Positions 23,993 through 31,439 of a stretch of 64,000 nt of DNA are shown one piece after another. Source of the stretch: UBA8079 sp965205535 (GTDB taxonomy: Bacteria > Pseudomonadota > Alphaproteobacteria > UBA6615); assembly GCA_965205535.1 (NCBI GenBank), contig CBDBHH010000005.1, positions 744,001 through 808,000 on the forward strand, read 5' to 3'. Both the position numbers and the translations under genes were made by a program. The notes below the pieces were generated by a model. It had not been told where the DNA came from. It was given only the letters and a program-made list of their open reading frames with translations, and made no database searches. Within the stretch, counting starts at the first letter, position 1, and every line of letters starts with the position of its first letter.

Positions 23993-24020
23993 CTGCCACT
24001 CTGTACATGAAGCTACAGAG
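23942..24020. promoter_or_regulatory. Two identical dyads CTGTA-N8-TACAG upstream of the restriction operon
   Basis: GCTGTA-N8-TACAGC (23942-23961) and CTCTGTA-N8-TACAGAG (23999-24020) share the same core and spacing, with centres 58 bp apart in AT-rich DNA. The second ends 8 bp before the first start codon. They look like paired operators; the arm spacing does not match the E. coli LexA box (CTGT-N8-ACAG) or the alphaproteobacterial LexA site. The binding protein is unknown. Confidence 0.55.
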
Positions 24021-24028
24021 TATTATTC

Positions 24029-24634
24029 ATGCGCCTGCCACAGATATCCGAGATACAAACAGGTTTTACGCTCCGAAAACGGCTGGAGACGAGTCTTTCG
24101 GGGGGCGTTCTCTCGCTCCAACTTCGCAATCTCGGTCGGAATGGAGTCGATTCTCCGGATTGTTTGGATCGGCTACCGCTCGAAGACATTAAGCAGCGTT
24201 ATCTCGTCTCATCAGGCGACGTCCTCTTTCGATCAAGAGGAGAGCGAACCACAGCGTGTGCGCTCGATGAGCGGTTTTCCGAACCAGCCGTCGCCGTATC
24301 ACCCATCGTAATCCTCCGTCCTGATACTTCTTTGGTTCTTCCTGACTACCTCGCCTGGTCGATCAACCAGCGCGCGGCGCAGCGTCATCTTGATGATGAC
24401 GCAAGGGGCACCAGCATGCGGATGGTGCCAAAGTCGGCTCTGGATTCGATGGAGATTGATCTCCCGGATATCGAGACACAGCGCCGCATTATTGCGCTCG
24501 ACGATCTCGCCAGGCGCGAGCACCGCCTGTCGCAACGCCTTGCCGAAACGCGCCGGCAGTTAATCAATCTCCACCTCGTCGATCGATCGACCAAACCGCG
24601 CCTGGGCGCGGATCAGCAAAGGAAAGCGTCATGA
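24029..24634 (+). CDS. Half-size type I restriction specificity (HsdS-like) protein
   Basis: 201-aa protein with one target-recognition domain followed by one conserved coiled-coil repeat. 'MRLPQISEIQTGFTLRKRLE' resembles the HsdS entry strand ('iG.i.tG.tp'), 'YLVSSGDVLFRSRGERTTA' is the central HsdS block, and 'PDIETQRRIIALDDLARREHRLSQRLAETRRQLINLHLV' is the 'P.l.eQ..I...l' helix. Full HsdS has two of each, so this is half length; half-size S proteins can work as dimers. Its stop overlaps the hsdM start (ATGA), so it is translated with the methylase. A full-size hsdS lies on the other side of hsdM. Confidence 0.78.
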   Translation: MRLPQISEIQTGFTLRKRLETSLSGGVLSLQLRNLGRNGVDSPDCLDRLPLEDIKQRYLVSSGDVLFRSRGERTTACALDERFSEPAVAVSPIVILRPDTSLVLPDYLAWSINQRAAQRHLDDDARGTSMRMVPKSALDSMEIDLPDIETQRRIIALDDLARREHRLSQRLAETRRQLINLHLVDRSTKPRLGADQQRKAS

Positions 24635-26148
24635 CCGATACCACCACCCAGAACCAGGTCAATCAGGCTGCCTGGGCCGCCTGCGACACCTTCCGGGGTG
24701 CCGTCGATCCGGCGCAGTACAAGGATTACATCCTCGTGATGTTGTTCCTGAAGTACATCTCGGACCTCTGGAACGATCATCTCGTCGCCTACCGTGAACA
24801 GTTCGGCGAAGACGAGGCGCGCATCCGCCGCCGGCTCGAACGCGAACGCTTCGTCCTGCCCGAAGGCGCCAGCTTCTGTGACCTCTATGAACAGCGCAAC
24901 GAAGCCAACATCGGCGAGCGCATCAACATCGCGCTGGAGCGCATCGAGGACACCAACCGCGTCAAGCTCGAGGGGGTCTTCCGCAACATCGATTTCAACT
25001 CGGAATCGAATCTCGGCCGTACGCGCGACCGCAACCGCCGCCTCAAGAATGTGCTCGAAGATTTCGCCAAGCCGGCGCTCGACCTGCGGCCCTCGCGGGT
25101 CACCGAGGATATCATCGGCGAGTGTTACATCTATCTCATCTCACGCTTTGCCTCGGATGCCGGCAAGAAGGCGGGCGAATTCTATACGCCAGCGCCAGTG
25201 TCGAGACTCCTCGCTCAGATTGCCAATCCGCAGCCCGGCAACACAATCTGCGACCCAGCCTGCGGTTCAGGCTCGCTGCTCGTCCGCGCTGCCGAAACGG
25301 TCGGCTCTGACAATTACGCCCTCTACGGCCAGGAAGTAAACGGTGCAACCTGGGCGCTGGCCCGCATGAACATGTTCCTGCATGCCAAGGACGCCGCACG
25401 CGTCGAATGGTGCGACACGCTGAACAGTCCGGCGCTGATCGAGGGCGACCAACTGATGCGCTTCGATATCGTCGTTGCCAACCCGCCCTTCTCACTCGAT
25501 AAATGGGGCGCGGAAGACGCCGCGAGCGACCGCTTCGAGCGTTTCTGGCGCGGCGTGCCGCCCAAATCGAAGGGCGACTATGCCTTCATCACCCACATGA
25601 TCGAGATCGCCAAACGGAAGAGCGGGCGCATCGCCGTTATCGTGCCGCACGGCGTGCTATTTCGCGGCGGCGCCGAGAAGAAGATCCGACAGGCACTTAT
25701 CGAGGAGAATTTGCTCGACGCAGTCATCGGGCTCCCGGCCAACCTTTTCACTACCACCGGCATTCCGGTCGCAATCCTAGTATTTGACCGTTCGCGCGAA
25801 CAGGGCAGTGAAAACGAGGCGCGTAAAGACGTGATGTTCATCGACGCCAGCAAAGAGTTCACATCGGGTAAGACGCAGAATGTGATGGACGATCCTCATG
25901 TCGCCAAGGTGTTGGAGACATATGCCAGCCGCACTGAGGTAGAGAAATACTCGCATTGCGCCAGCCAAGAAGTAATTGCCGAGAATGACTTCAATCTCAA
26001 CATCCCCCGATATGTGGACACGTTTGAGGCGGAGGAAGAAATAGACGTCGCCGCGTTGCAAAAGGAGATCGTGCAAATCGAGGCCGAGCTTGCCGACGTG
26101 CGTGGGCGAATGGCTGGTTATTTGAAGGAGCTGGGCGTTGATGTCTAA
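24631..26148 (+). CDS. hsdM: Type I restriction-modification DNA methyltransferase subunit HsdM
   Basis: 505-aa N6-adenine methyltransferase. After the N-terminal HsdM helical domain ('ACDTFRGAVDPAQYKDYILVMLFLKYISDLW') come the AdoMet motif D208-P-A-C-G-S-G-S and the catalytic motif N284-P-P-F ('IVVANPPFSLDKWG'), with 'KAGEFYTPAPVSRLLA' just before motif I. Together with HsdS it methylates the recognition site; with HsdR it forms the restriction complex. It overlaps the half-size S gene upstream and the full-size hsdS downstream. Confidence 0.96.
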   Translation: MTDTTTQNQVNQAAWAACDTFRGAVDPAQYKDYILVMLFLKYISDLWNDHLVAYREQFGEDEARIRRRLERERFVLPEGASFCDLYEQRNEANIGERINIALERIEDTNRVKLEGVFRNIDFNSESNLGRTRDRNRRLKNVLEDFAKPALDLRPSRVTEDIIGECYIYLISRFASDAGKKAGEFYTPAPVSRLLAQIANPQPGNTICDPACGSGSLLVRAAETVGSDNYALYGQEVNGATWALARMNMFLHAKDAARVEWCDTLNSPALIEGDQLMRFDIVVANPPFSLDKWGAEDAASDRFERFWRGVPPKSKGDYAFITHMIEIAKRKSGRIAVIVPHGVLFRGGAEKKIRQALIEENLLDAVIGLPANLFTTTGIPVAILVFDRSREQGSENEARKDVMFIDASKEFTSGKTQNVMDDPHVAKVLETYASRTEVEKYSHCASQEVIAENDFNLNIPRYVDTFEAEEEIDVAALQKEIVQIEAELADVRGRMAGYLKELGVDV

Positions 26149-27370
26149 TTTTTGGTCAACCCATACTGGTGAAGAACTCACCACTAAGATCACGAAAGGC
26201 TCATCTCCAAGATGGCAAGGGTTTGAGTACCAGAAGGAAGGGGTTCTATTCATCACAAGTGAAAACGTTCGCGACGGCTATCTTGATATAACAGCACCCA
26301 AGTACCTACCGGATGCGTTTGGAGATAAGGCGAAAAACAGCAAGCTCTGGCGAGGTGATATTCTCATAAACATCGTCGGTGCCTCTATTGGTCGCGTCTG
26401 CACGTTTAACCTTGAGAAGGTTGAGGCAAACGTAAATCAAGCAGTCTGTGTTTTCCGAGTTAAGTCGCCACACTTGCCAGAATTCTTTCTTCAATATTTC
26501 CAAGCGCCACACGTTAGGTCCAGACTGATGGGCGAAACATCAGATTCGGCCCGTCCGAATCTGTCCCTGACCGACTTTAGAGAGTTCGAGTTTGAGGTGC
26601 CTCCTGTTCAGGAACAGCGCAAAATTGCCAAAATTCTGCGGACATGGGATGAGGCCCTTGAGAAGCTGGAGGCGCTGCGGGCGGGGAATCTGCGCCGACG
26701 TGTCTGGATACGGACACAGTTGTTTACCGGAAGAACGCGGCTACCAGGCCATACCGGCGAATGGCGCGAGGTGGCTTTGGCCGATGTTCTGACCGAACAC
26801 AGGCTGCAAGGTACCGGCGCGGAGGAGGTATTCTCCGTCTCGGTGCACAAAGGGCTCATCAATCAAATAGAGCACCTAGGGCGCTCCTTCGCGGCCGCTG
26901 AGACCAAGCACTACAACCGAGTTCTTCCAGGAGACATTGTCTATACAAAAAGCCCAACAGGCGACTTCCCACTAGGCATCATAAAGCAGAGTAAGATCGA
27001 ACAAGAGGTCATCGTCTCACCACTCTACGGCGTATTCACGCCCGAAACTCAAGCGCTTGGCGTAATCCTCGATTCCTTGTTCGAGTCTCCGCTTGCAGTA
27101 CGCAACTACCTGCATCCGCTCGTTCAAAAAGGCGCCAAGAATACTATAGCGATTACCAATCGTCGTTTCCTGGAAGGCAAACTTTGCCTTCCGGTAGAAG
27201 CTACCGAGCAGGAAGCCATTAAGGAAGTTGTTGAGACCTCTCAAGCAGAGCTTGTTGCGATCGAAGCGCAAATCGAAGTCCTTACCCGTCAAAAGCGCGG
27301 CCTGATGCAAAAGCTGCTAACTGGTGAATGGCGAGTCAATGTTGAACCAAAGCATATGGTGGCAAGCTAA
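26141..27370 (+). CDS. hsdS: Type I restriction specificity subunit HsdS
   Basis: 409-aa protein with two target-recognition domains, each followed by a conserved helix: 'VPPVQEQRKIAKILRTWDEALEKLEALRAGNLRRR' in the middle and 'ATEQEAIKEVVETSQAELVAIEAQIEVLTRQKRGLMQKLLTGEWR' at the end, the standard HsdS plan. TRD1 begins near 'ITKGSSPRWQGFEYQ', TRD2 near 'VALADVLTEHRLQGTG'. The ATG at 26141 is preferred over an adjoining TTG; GGAG lies about 10 bases upstream inside hsdM. TRD1 is visibly less GC-rich than its surroundings, as expected for a recently exchanged domain. Its stop overlaps the next start (TAATG). Confidence 0.94.
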   Translation: MSNFWSTHTGEELTTKITKGSSPRWQGFEYQKEGVLFITSENVRDGYLDITAPKYLPDAFGDKAKNSKLWRGDILINIVGASIGRVCTFNLEKVEANVNQAVCVFRVKSPHLPEFFLQYFQAPHVRSRLMGETSDSARPNLSLTDFREFEFEVPPVQEQRKIAKILRTWDEALEKLEALRAGNLRRRVWIRTQLFTGRTRLPGHTGEWREVALADVLTEHRLQGTGAEEVFSVSVHKGLINQIEHLGRSFAAAETKHYNRVLPGDIVYTKSPTGDFPLGIIKQSKIEQEVIVSPLYGVFTPETQALGVILDSLFESPLAVRNYLHPLVQKGAKNTIAITNRRFLEGKLCLPVEATEQEAIKEVVETSQAELVAIEAQIEVLTRQKRGLMQKLLTGEWRVNVEPKHMVAS

Positions 27371-28716
27371 TGGTCACCTACGTGCCACCACCGGACCCCC
27401 AAGGTAAGCTGATTGTCGAGAACAGATCGCCCACCAGAACAGAAGTTTATTTCATACCCGATGACGATCGTTTAGCTGCGGCGCACCTCGACCTCACCAC
27501 CCCGTTGAGCCACAAAATTCGGGTGCTGACATTCAACTCAGACGATGGCTCGATCACGATTGAGCCCAAAAACACCCTTCACGCGCATCCGAATTTCTTA
27601 GGGCCCAAATACGACCAGATCGAACGCATTCGGATTAAAAGCGCTAACCGCCTTTTTGAGGCCGCAGACGATCTCCCAGAAACGGTCGACGATGTCATCG
27701 AGGTGCTGTCCGATTTCCCGTCAGGCTTCACGAAGAATCCTGACTTCGGCCTTGGTCTTGGTAAGGAATACCGCTTCGTAATAGACACGGTCGAAGAGTT
27801 ATCAGATTGCACGATTTTGGACCTCACTACCGATGAAACTCGGGTCGATGAGAGCAAAAGTACCTTTTACATTTCCGCACAGGATTTTGACGATCTTCGT
27901 AGAACACTAAACAGCATCACCCGGCTCGGTCAAAACGCAGCACGATCTGTAAAAACAGCTACAACCCACAACAAACTAGCTAAGAAGATTGGCGCCCCCG
28001 GCGTTGAGGTGAACGCAGGACGGCATCCAGTACGCCGAATGATCACAGCCAAAGCGTCAGGCAAAGAGATCCTGCAAGAAGATGAACAGGACGCTGTGAT
28101 TCACATACTTTCGCAGTCCGCGAAGGCAATGGGTGAAGCACAGACTGAAAAGCTCGCGAAGCTTCAAAGCGAAATTGAACTCGTCACTTTGGAGACGCTT
28201 ATTGAACGCTACACAAAAATGATGAGCAAGAACCTGAAGGAAAACAGCTGGCAATCATTCTTCAATGAGAACCCTTTCATCCTGAATATGGCATTCGGCT
28301 ATCCCGTAATCAAAGTGCAGGACCAGGCCTCTGTCGGAGGACGGAAGCTTTCCGGGTCCGGCGAGAAAATTACAGACTTTTTGGTCAAAAACAGCCTGAC
28401 CAACAACACAGCAATTTTCGAGATCAAGACCCCAAAGGCTGCTCTTTTGAACAAAACGCCGTTTCGTGAAGGGGTTTATACGCCATCCACTGAATTATCG
28501 GGATCGATAAACCAGGCGCTCGATCAGAAATACCAGTTCCAAGGTCAGATCGCGCAGATAAAGAACGCCAGCCGCATCTACGACATCGAGTCGTATTCAA
28601 TCCATTGCTGCCTCATCGTCGGAACGAAGCCGTCCGGCGATGACCAGCTAAAGTCGTTCGAGCTTTTCCGTCGGAATTCCAAGGACGTTGAGATCGTTAC
28701 ATTCGATGAATTGTGA
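27370..28716 (+). CDS. Shedu-like defence nuclease (SduA, DUF4263), C-terminus clipped by IS insertion
   Basis: 448-aa protein. Residues about 290-448 carry a Shedu/DUF4263 nuclease core: 'SWQSFFNENPFILNMAFGYPVI', 'DFLVKNSLTNNTAIFEIKTPKAALL' (D...E-x-K of the PD-(D/E)xK fold) and 'SINQALDQKYQFQGQI'. The N-terminal half, including 'FYISAQDFDDLRRTLNSI', is unassigned; variable N-termini are usual for Shedu. The stop TGA comes from the first bases of an IS element. Across the 3-bp TSD the original frame would continue 'LKKLKQLHAFLGVAKKEGTE' and end overlapping the next start, so 20 residues were lost. The start overlaps the hsdS stop, placing a Shedu nuclease inside a type I operon. Confidence 0.8.
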   Translation: MVTYVPPPDPQGKLIVENRSPTRTEVYFIPDDDRLAAAHLDLTTPLSHKIRVLTFNSDDGSITIEPKNTLHAHPNFLGPKYDQIERIRIKSANRLFEAADDLPETVDDVIEVLSDFPSGFTKNPDFGLGLGKEYRFVIDTVEELSDCTILDLTTDETRVDESKSTFYISAQDFDDLRRTLNSITRLGQNAARSVKTATTHNKLAKKIGAPGVEVNAGRHPVRRMITAKASGKEILQEDEQDAVIHILSQSAKAMGEAQTEKLAKLQSEIELVTLETLIERYTKMMSKNLKENSWQSFFNENPFILNMAFGYPVIKVQDQASVGGRKLSGSGEKITDFLVKNSLTNNTAIFEIKTPKAALLNKTPFREGVYTPSTELSGSINQALDQKYQFQGQIAQIKNASRIYDIESYSIHCCLIVGTKPSGDDQLKSFELFRRNSKDVEIVTFDEL

Positions 28717-28752
28717 GCTACTCCCCGATCATTGGACAGTTTTCGGTGTAAA

Positions 28753-29616
28753 TTAAGCTACTCTCTGCGCCTGCTGATCGGGTTGGTTTTGATCGATTGC
28801 CTGCCAGTAGATCACGGCAGGCGGTTTGCCGCCAAGGGCGGAATGCGGTCGCGCTTTGTTGTAGAACTCGATCCATTTTCGAATGCCGGCGCGAGCTTGT
28901 GACCCGGTCTCCCAGGCGTACAGGTAGACGCACTCGTATTTGAGGGAGCGCCACAGCCGTTCGACAAAGATGTTGTCGAGGAACCGTCCCTTGCCGTCCA
29001 TGGAGATGCGCACACCCATCCGCTGCAGCCGGTCCGTCCATGCGAATGACGTGAACTGCGATCCCTGATCGGTGTTCACGATCTCCGGCGTGCCGAACTT
29101 GTGGATGGCCTCGTTTAACGCTTCGACACAGAAGTTGGCTTCCAGCGTGTTTGAGATGCGCCAGGCCAGCACCTTGCGGGTGAACCAGTCCATGATCGCC
29201 ACCAGATAGAGGAACCCGCGGCGCATCGGCAGATATGTGATGTCCGCTGCCCAGACCTGGTTCGGCCTATCCACCCTCAGCCCTTTGAGCAGATAAGGCC
29301 AGATCTTGTGACCCTTCGCCGGCCTGCGCGTGTTGGGCTTCTGGTAAATCGGCATTAGGCCCATGAGCCGCATCAGCCGGCGAATGCGCTTCTCATTCAC
29401 CCGATGCCCCTCATTGCGCAGGTGCCAGGTCATCTGACGAACACCGAAGAACGGCGTCTTCAGGAACTGTTCATCGATCTGCCGCATCAGGGCCAGGTTC
29501 ATATCACTTTCGCCCGTCGGCGTGTAATAGAACGACGACCGAGAGATCGACAGCAGCGCGCACTGCTTGCCTACAGACAGATTGGGACGGTTGGGTTCAA
29601 TCATGTTCCCCCTCAC
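28753..29616 (-). CDS. IS3-family transposase OrfB (DDE integrase domain)
   Basis: 287-aa catalytic part of the transposase. An HTH-like N-terminus ('LSVGKQCALLSISRSSFYY') precedes the rve integrase core with D in 'WAADITYLPM', D in 'VNTDQGSQFTS' and E in 'NIFVERLWRSLKYE', followed by the W-x-x-F/Y-N block 'WIEFYNKARPHSAL'. The 5' end overlaps orfA (GTGA). In this family the active protein is usually an OrfAB fusion made by -1 frameshifting, though overlap translation is also possible here. Confidence 0.95.
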   Translation of the reverse strand: MRGNMIEPNRPNLSVGKQCALLSISRSSFYYTPTGESDMNLALMRQIDEQFLKTPFFGVRQMTWHLRNEGHRVNEKRIRRLMRLMGLMPIYQKPNTRRPAKGHKIWPYLLKGLRVDRPNQVWAADITYLPMRRGFLYLVAIMDWFTRKVLAWRISNTLEANFCVEALNEAIHKFGTPEIVNTDQGSQFTSFAWTDRLQRMGVRISMDGKGRFLDNIFVERLWRSLKYECVYLYAWETGSQARAGIRKWIEFYNKARPHSALGGKPPAVIYWQAIDQNQPDQQAQRVA

Positions 29617-29906
29617 TTGCCGGTCCAGGGTTTGAGCTTTCTTGATAAAAAATCGTTGGCCACAGCCAACTCCCCGATCTTGGCGTGGAGTTCCCTGACC
29701 TGATCCTCATCGATCTCCGGCTTCTGTCGACCGCCCCGCTCGAATACGCCCGAGGCGCCTTCCAGCAGTGCACGCTTCCATTGATGGATCATGGTCGGGT
29801 GAACACCGAACCGGCTTGCCAGTTCGGATGCCGTCTCTTCGCCCTTCACCGCTTCAAGAGCAACCTTCGCCTTGAACTCGGGGGAGTGCTGCTTGCGTTT
29901 CGACAT
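29613..29906 (-). CDS. IS3-family transposase OrfA (HTH protein)
   Basis: 97-aa DNA-binding protein with the HTH_Tnp_1 domain: 'HSPEFKAKVALEAVKGEETASELASRFGVHPTMIHQWKRALLEG', followed by a C-terminal leucine-zipper-like helix. It binds the terminal repeats and forms the N-terminal part of the OrfAB transposase. It overlaps orfB by 4 bp. Confidence 0.94.
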   Translation of the reverse strand: MSKRKQHSPEFKAKVALEAVKGEETASELASRFGVHPTMIHQWKRALLEGASGVFERGGRQKPEIDEDQVRELHAKIGELAVANDFLSRKLKPWTGK

Positions 29907-30048
29907 CGCTGATCTCCTTTTCGTCGAAGACCAGCAGACAACAAATCGTAGCTTACGTCAGTGTCCCATTTCCGGGGAGTAGCTCATTGTTGAAAAAGCT
30001 GAAGCAGCTGCACGCATTTCTAGGTGTAGCTAAAAAGGAGGGGACAGA

Positions 30049-30750
30049 ATGAAGTTCGAAGTCTATTGCGACGAAGCCCTTCCAGACCTTTTTACCTCCC
30101 AACGCCCCCAGGCACGTTACTTGATGATAGGCAGCCTTTGGCTGCCTGCCGAAATGCGCGGCGAGGCCAAGAGCAAAATTGCCGATATAAGGGCTCGCCA
30201 TTCTGTTTGGGGGGAGATGAAGTGGACGAAAATTTCGCCTGCGAAGCAGGGTTTTTACGAGGAACTGGTCGACGTGTTCATGTCCTTCGGCATGGATATG
30301 CGCTTCCGTTGCATCGCCGTGGACCGAGAACAGGTCAACCTCTCCTTGCACGAGAATGATGGCGATCTGGGTTTCTACAAGTTCTACTACCAGCTCCTGC
30401 ATCACTGGATCTTAGACTTCAACGAGTACCGCATATTCTGCGACATTAAGACAAACCGGGACCGGAAACGTCTGCACGATCTTAAGCGATGCCTTTACTA
30501 CTCGAACCTTTCCTCCACGATTGACGACCTCCAATCGCTGCCGTCGTCGGAGGTTGCTCTTCTGCAGCTTTGCGACGTGCTGCTCGGAGCTGCTTCCAGC
30601 CGCGTAAATCAGACTCTCGGCTCGGGAACGGCCAAGGAGGCTGTCGTCCAGAGACTCGAGACACACCTCAACCGGACGCAAATCGGACCGACGCCAAGGA
30701 CCGAGGAAAAATTCAACGTTTTCAATATACGGCTAGACGGGGGCTGGTGA
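30049..30750 (+). CDS. DUF3800-type protein
   Basis: 233-aa protein with the DUF3800 layout: an acidic start 'FEVYCDEALPD', then 'YLMIGSLWLP', 'GEMKWTKIS' (E-x-K-W), 'FRCIAVDREQVN', 'FCDIKTNRDRKRLHDLKRCL' and 'LLQLCDVLLGAASS' (Q-x-x-D). The spaced acidic residues resemble an RNase H-like active site, and the family is common in defence and mobile regions; function is not settled. Before the IS insertion its ATG overlapped the Shedu stop (ATGA), so it belonged to the same operon and may now depend on a promoter from the IS edge. The downstream gene overlaps or abuts it. Confidence 0.75.
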   Translation: MKFEVYCDEALPDLFTSQRPQARYLMIGSLWLPAEMRGEAKSKIADIRARHSVWGEMKWTKISPAKQGFYEELVDVFMSFGMDMRFRCIAVDREQVNLSLHENDGDLGFYKFYYQLLHHWILDFNEYRIFCDIKTNRDRKRLHDLKRCLYYSNLSSTIDDLQSLPSSEVALLQLCDVLLGAASSRVNQTLGSGTAKEAVVQRLETHLNRTQIGPTPRTEEKFNVFNIRLDGGW

Positions 30751-30755
30751 TTCCG

Positions 30756-31211
30756 ATGCCATCGTTACTACAGCTGCCCGATGAAACCGCCTATCGACAA
30801 CATTTTATCGACACCTACTGCCAAGGCTGGATTGCGACGCACGACGGAATCCCCGTCTATTTTCGGCAGAACAAATTCGACCACGCATTCTACGAAAGCA
30901 CCAATCGCAACGGCGTCAAGGATGCGTTCTCATGGGTGCGGGCGGAGCGCATGAACTGGATCAACGCAACTTTGATCGACCCGACAGCTGTCCGGTACCA
31001 AGGCTGGAACTCCAAGACGCACAGCTATGAACCCGCAAGGAGGGTTGACCTTCTACACGAGGATTTCGTGGTGGTCCTGGCGCTGGGTTTCAGGCACGAT
31101 GGGGTGCTGAGGGCAAATTTCGTCACCTGCTTCCAGGCGAACAACAGCGCTGCCAAAATCCGCACCTCTCCCTTATGGACTAAGGAAGATTGCCTCAATG
31201 CACTGCGCTGA
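30756..31211 (+). CDS. Uncharacterised small protein of the restriction operon, possibly BECR/EndoU-like nuclease fold
   Basis: 151-aa protein. Readable features are 'KFDHAFYESTNRNGVKDAFSWVRAERMNWINATLIDP' and 'RRVDLLHEDFVVVLALGFRHDGVLRANFVTCFQAN', that is F-x-H-x-F, R-x-E-R-x-x-W-I, and a beta-rich C-terminus ending in a Thr. This resembles small phage-type BECR-fold nuclease or toxin domains, but the match is by pattern only. A GTG at 30747 overlapping the DUF3800 stop (GTGA) is an alternative start. It sits between the Shedu/DUF3800 genes and hsdR. Confidence 0.55.
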   Translation: MPSLLQLPDETAYRQHFIDTYCQGWIATHDGIPVYFRQNKFDHAFYESTNRNGVKDAFSWVRAERMNWINATLIDPTAVRYQGWNSKTHSYEPARRVDLLHEDFVVVLALGFRHDGVLRANFVTCFQANNSAAKIRTSPLWTKEDCLNALR

Positions 31212-31439
31212 TAAAAGTTGGGCGCTGATTTGCCATGCTGGCTCAGCGCCCGAAGCCTCGATTAGTTCAAAGCCGCTAGGCAGTGAACTCAAGCAGAATT
31301 TAGGAGCATATCGCCCCGAATGTCAAGAATCTTCCCAATCCCCGCTACGGAACAGAACGCACTATTGCAATACGGCACCATATCAACCCATTGATATTTA
31401 TATAATAAAAACAAAACTTACCGATGGCAGAATCTGGCA

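Larger units (their letters stand above)
28714..29986 (-). mobile_element. IS3-family insertion sequence, complete
   Basis: 1273-bp element bounded by imperfect inverted repeats that begin with a perfect TGAGCTACTCCCCG and continue with partial identity (..ATTGGACA / ..ATGGGACA). It is flanked by a 3-bp duplication TTG (28711-28713 and 29987-29989). It carries overlapping orfA and orfB on the minus strand with a full DDE set, so it looks intact. It lies between the Shedu gene and the DUF3800 gene and separates the rest of the operon from its promoter. Confidence 0.93.

Noticed and set aside
23942..24020. LexA boxes before the restriction operon
   Set aside because: The dyad arms are CTGT and ACAG but separated by 10 bp rather than 8, and the alphaproteobacterial LexA site is of the GTTC/GAAC type.
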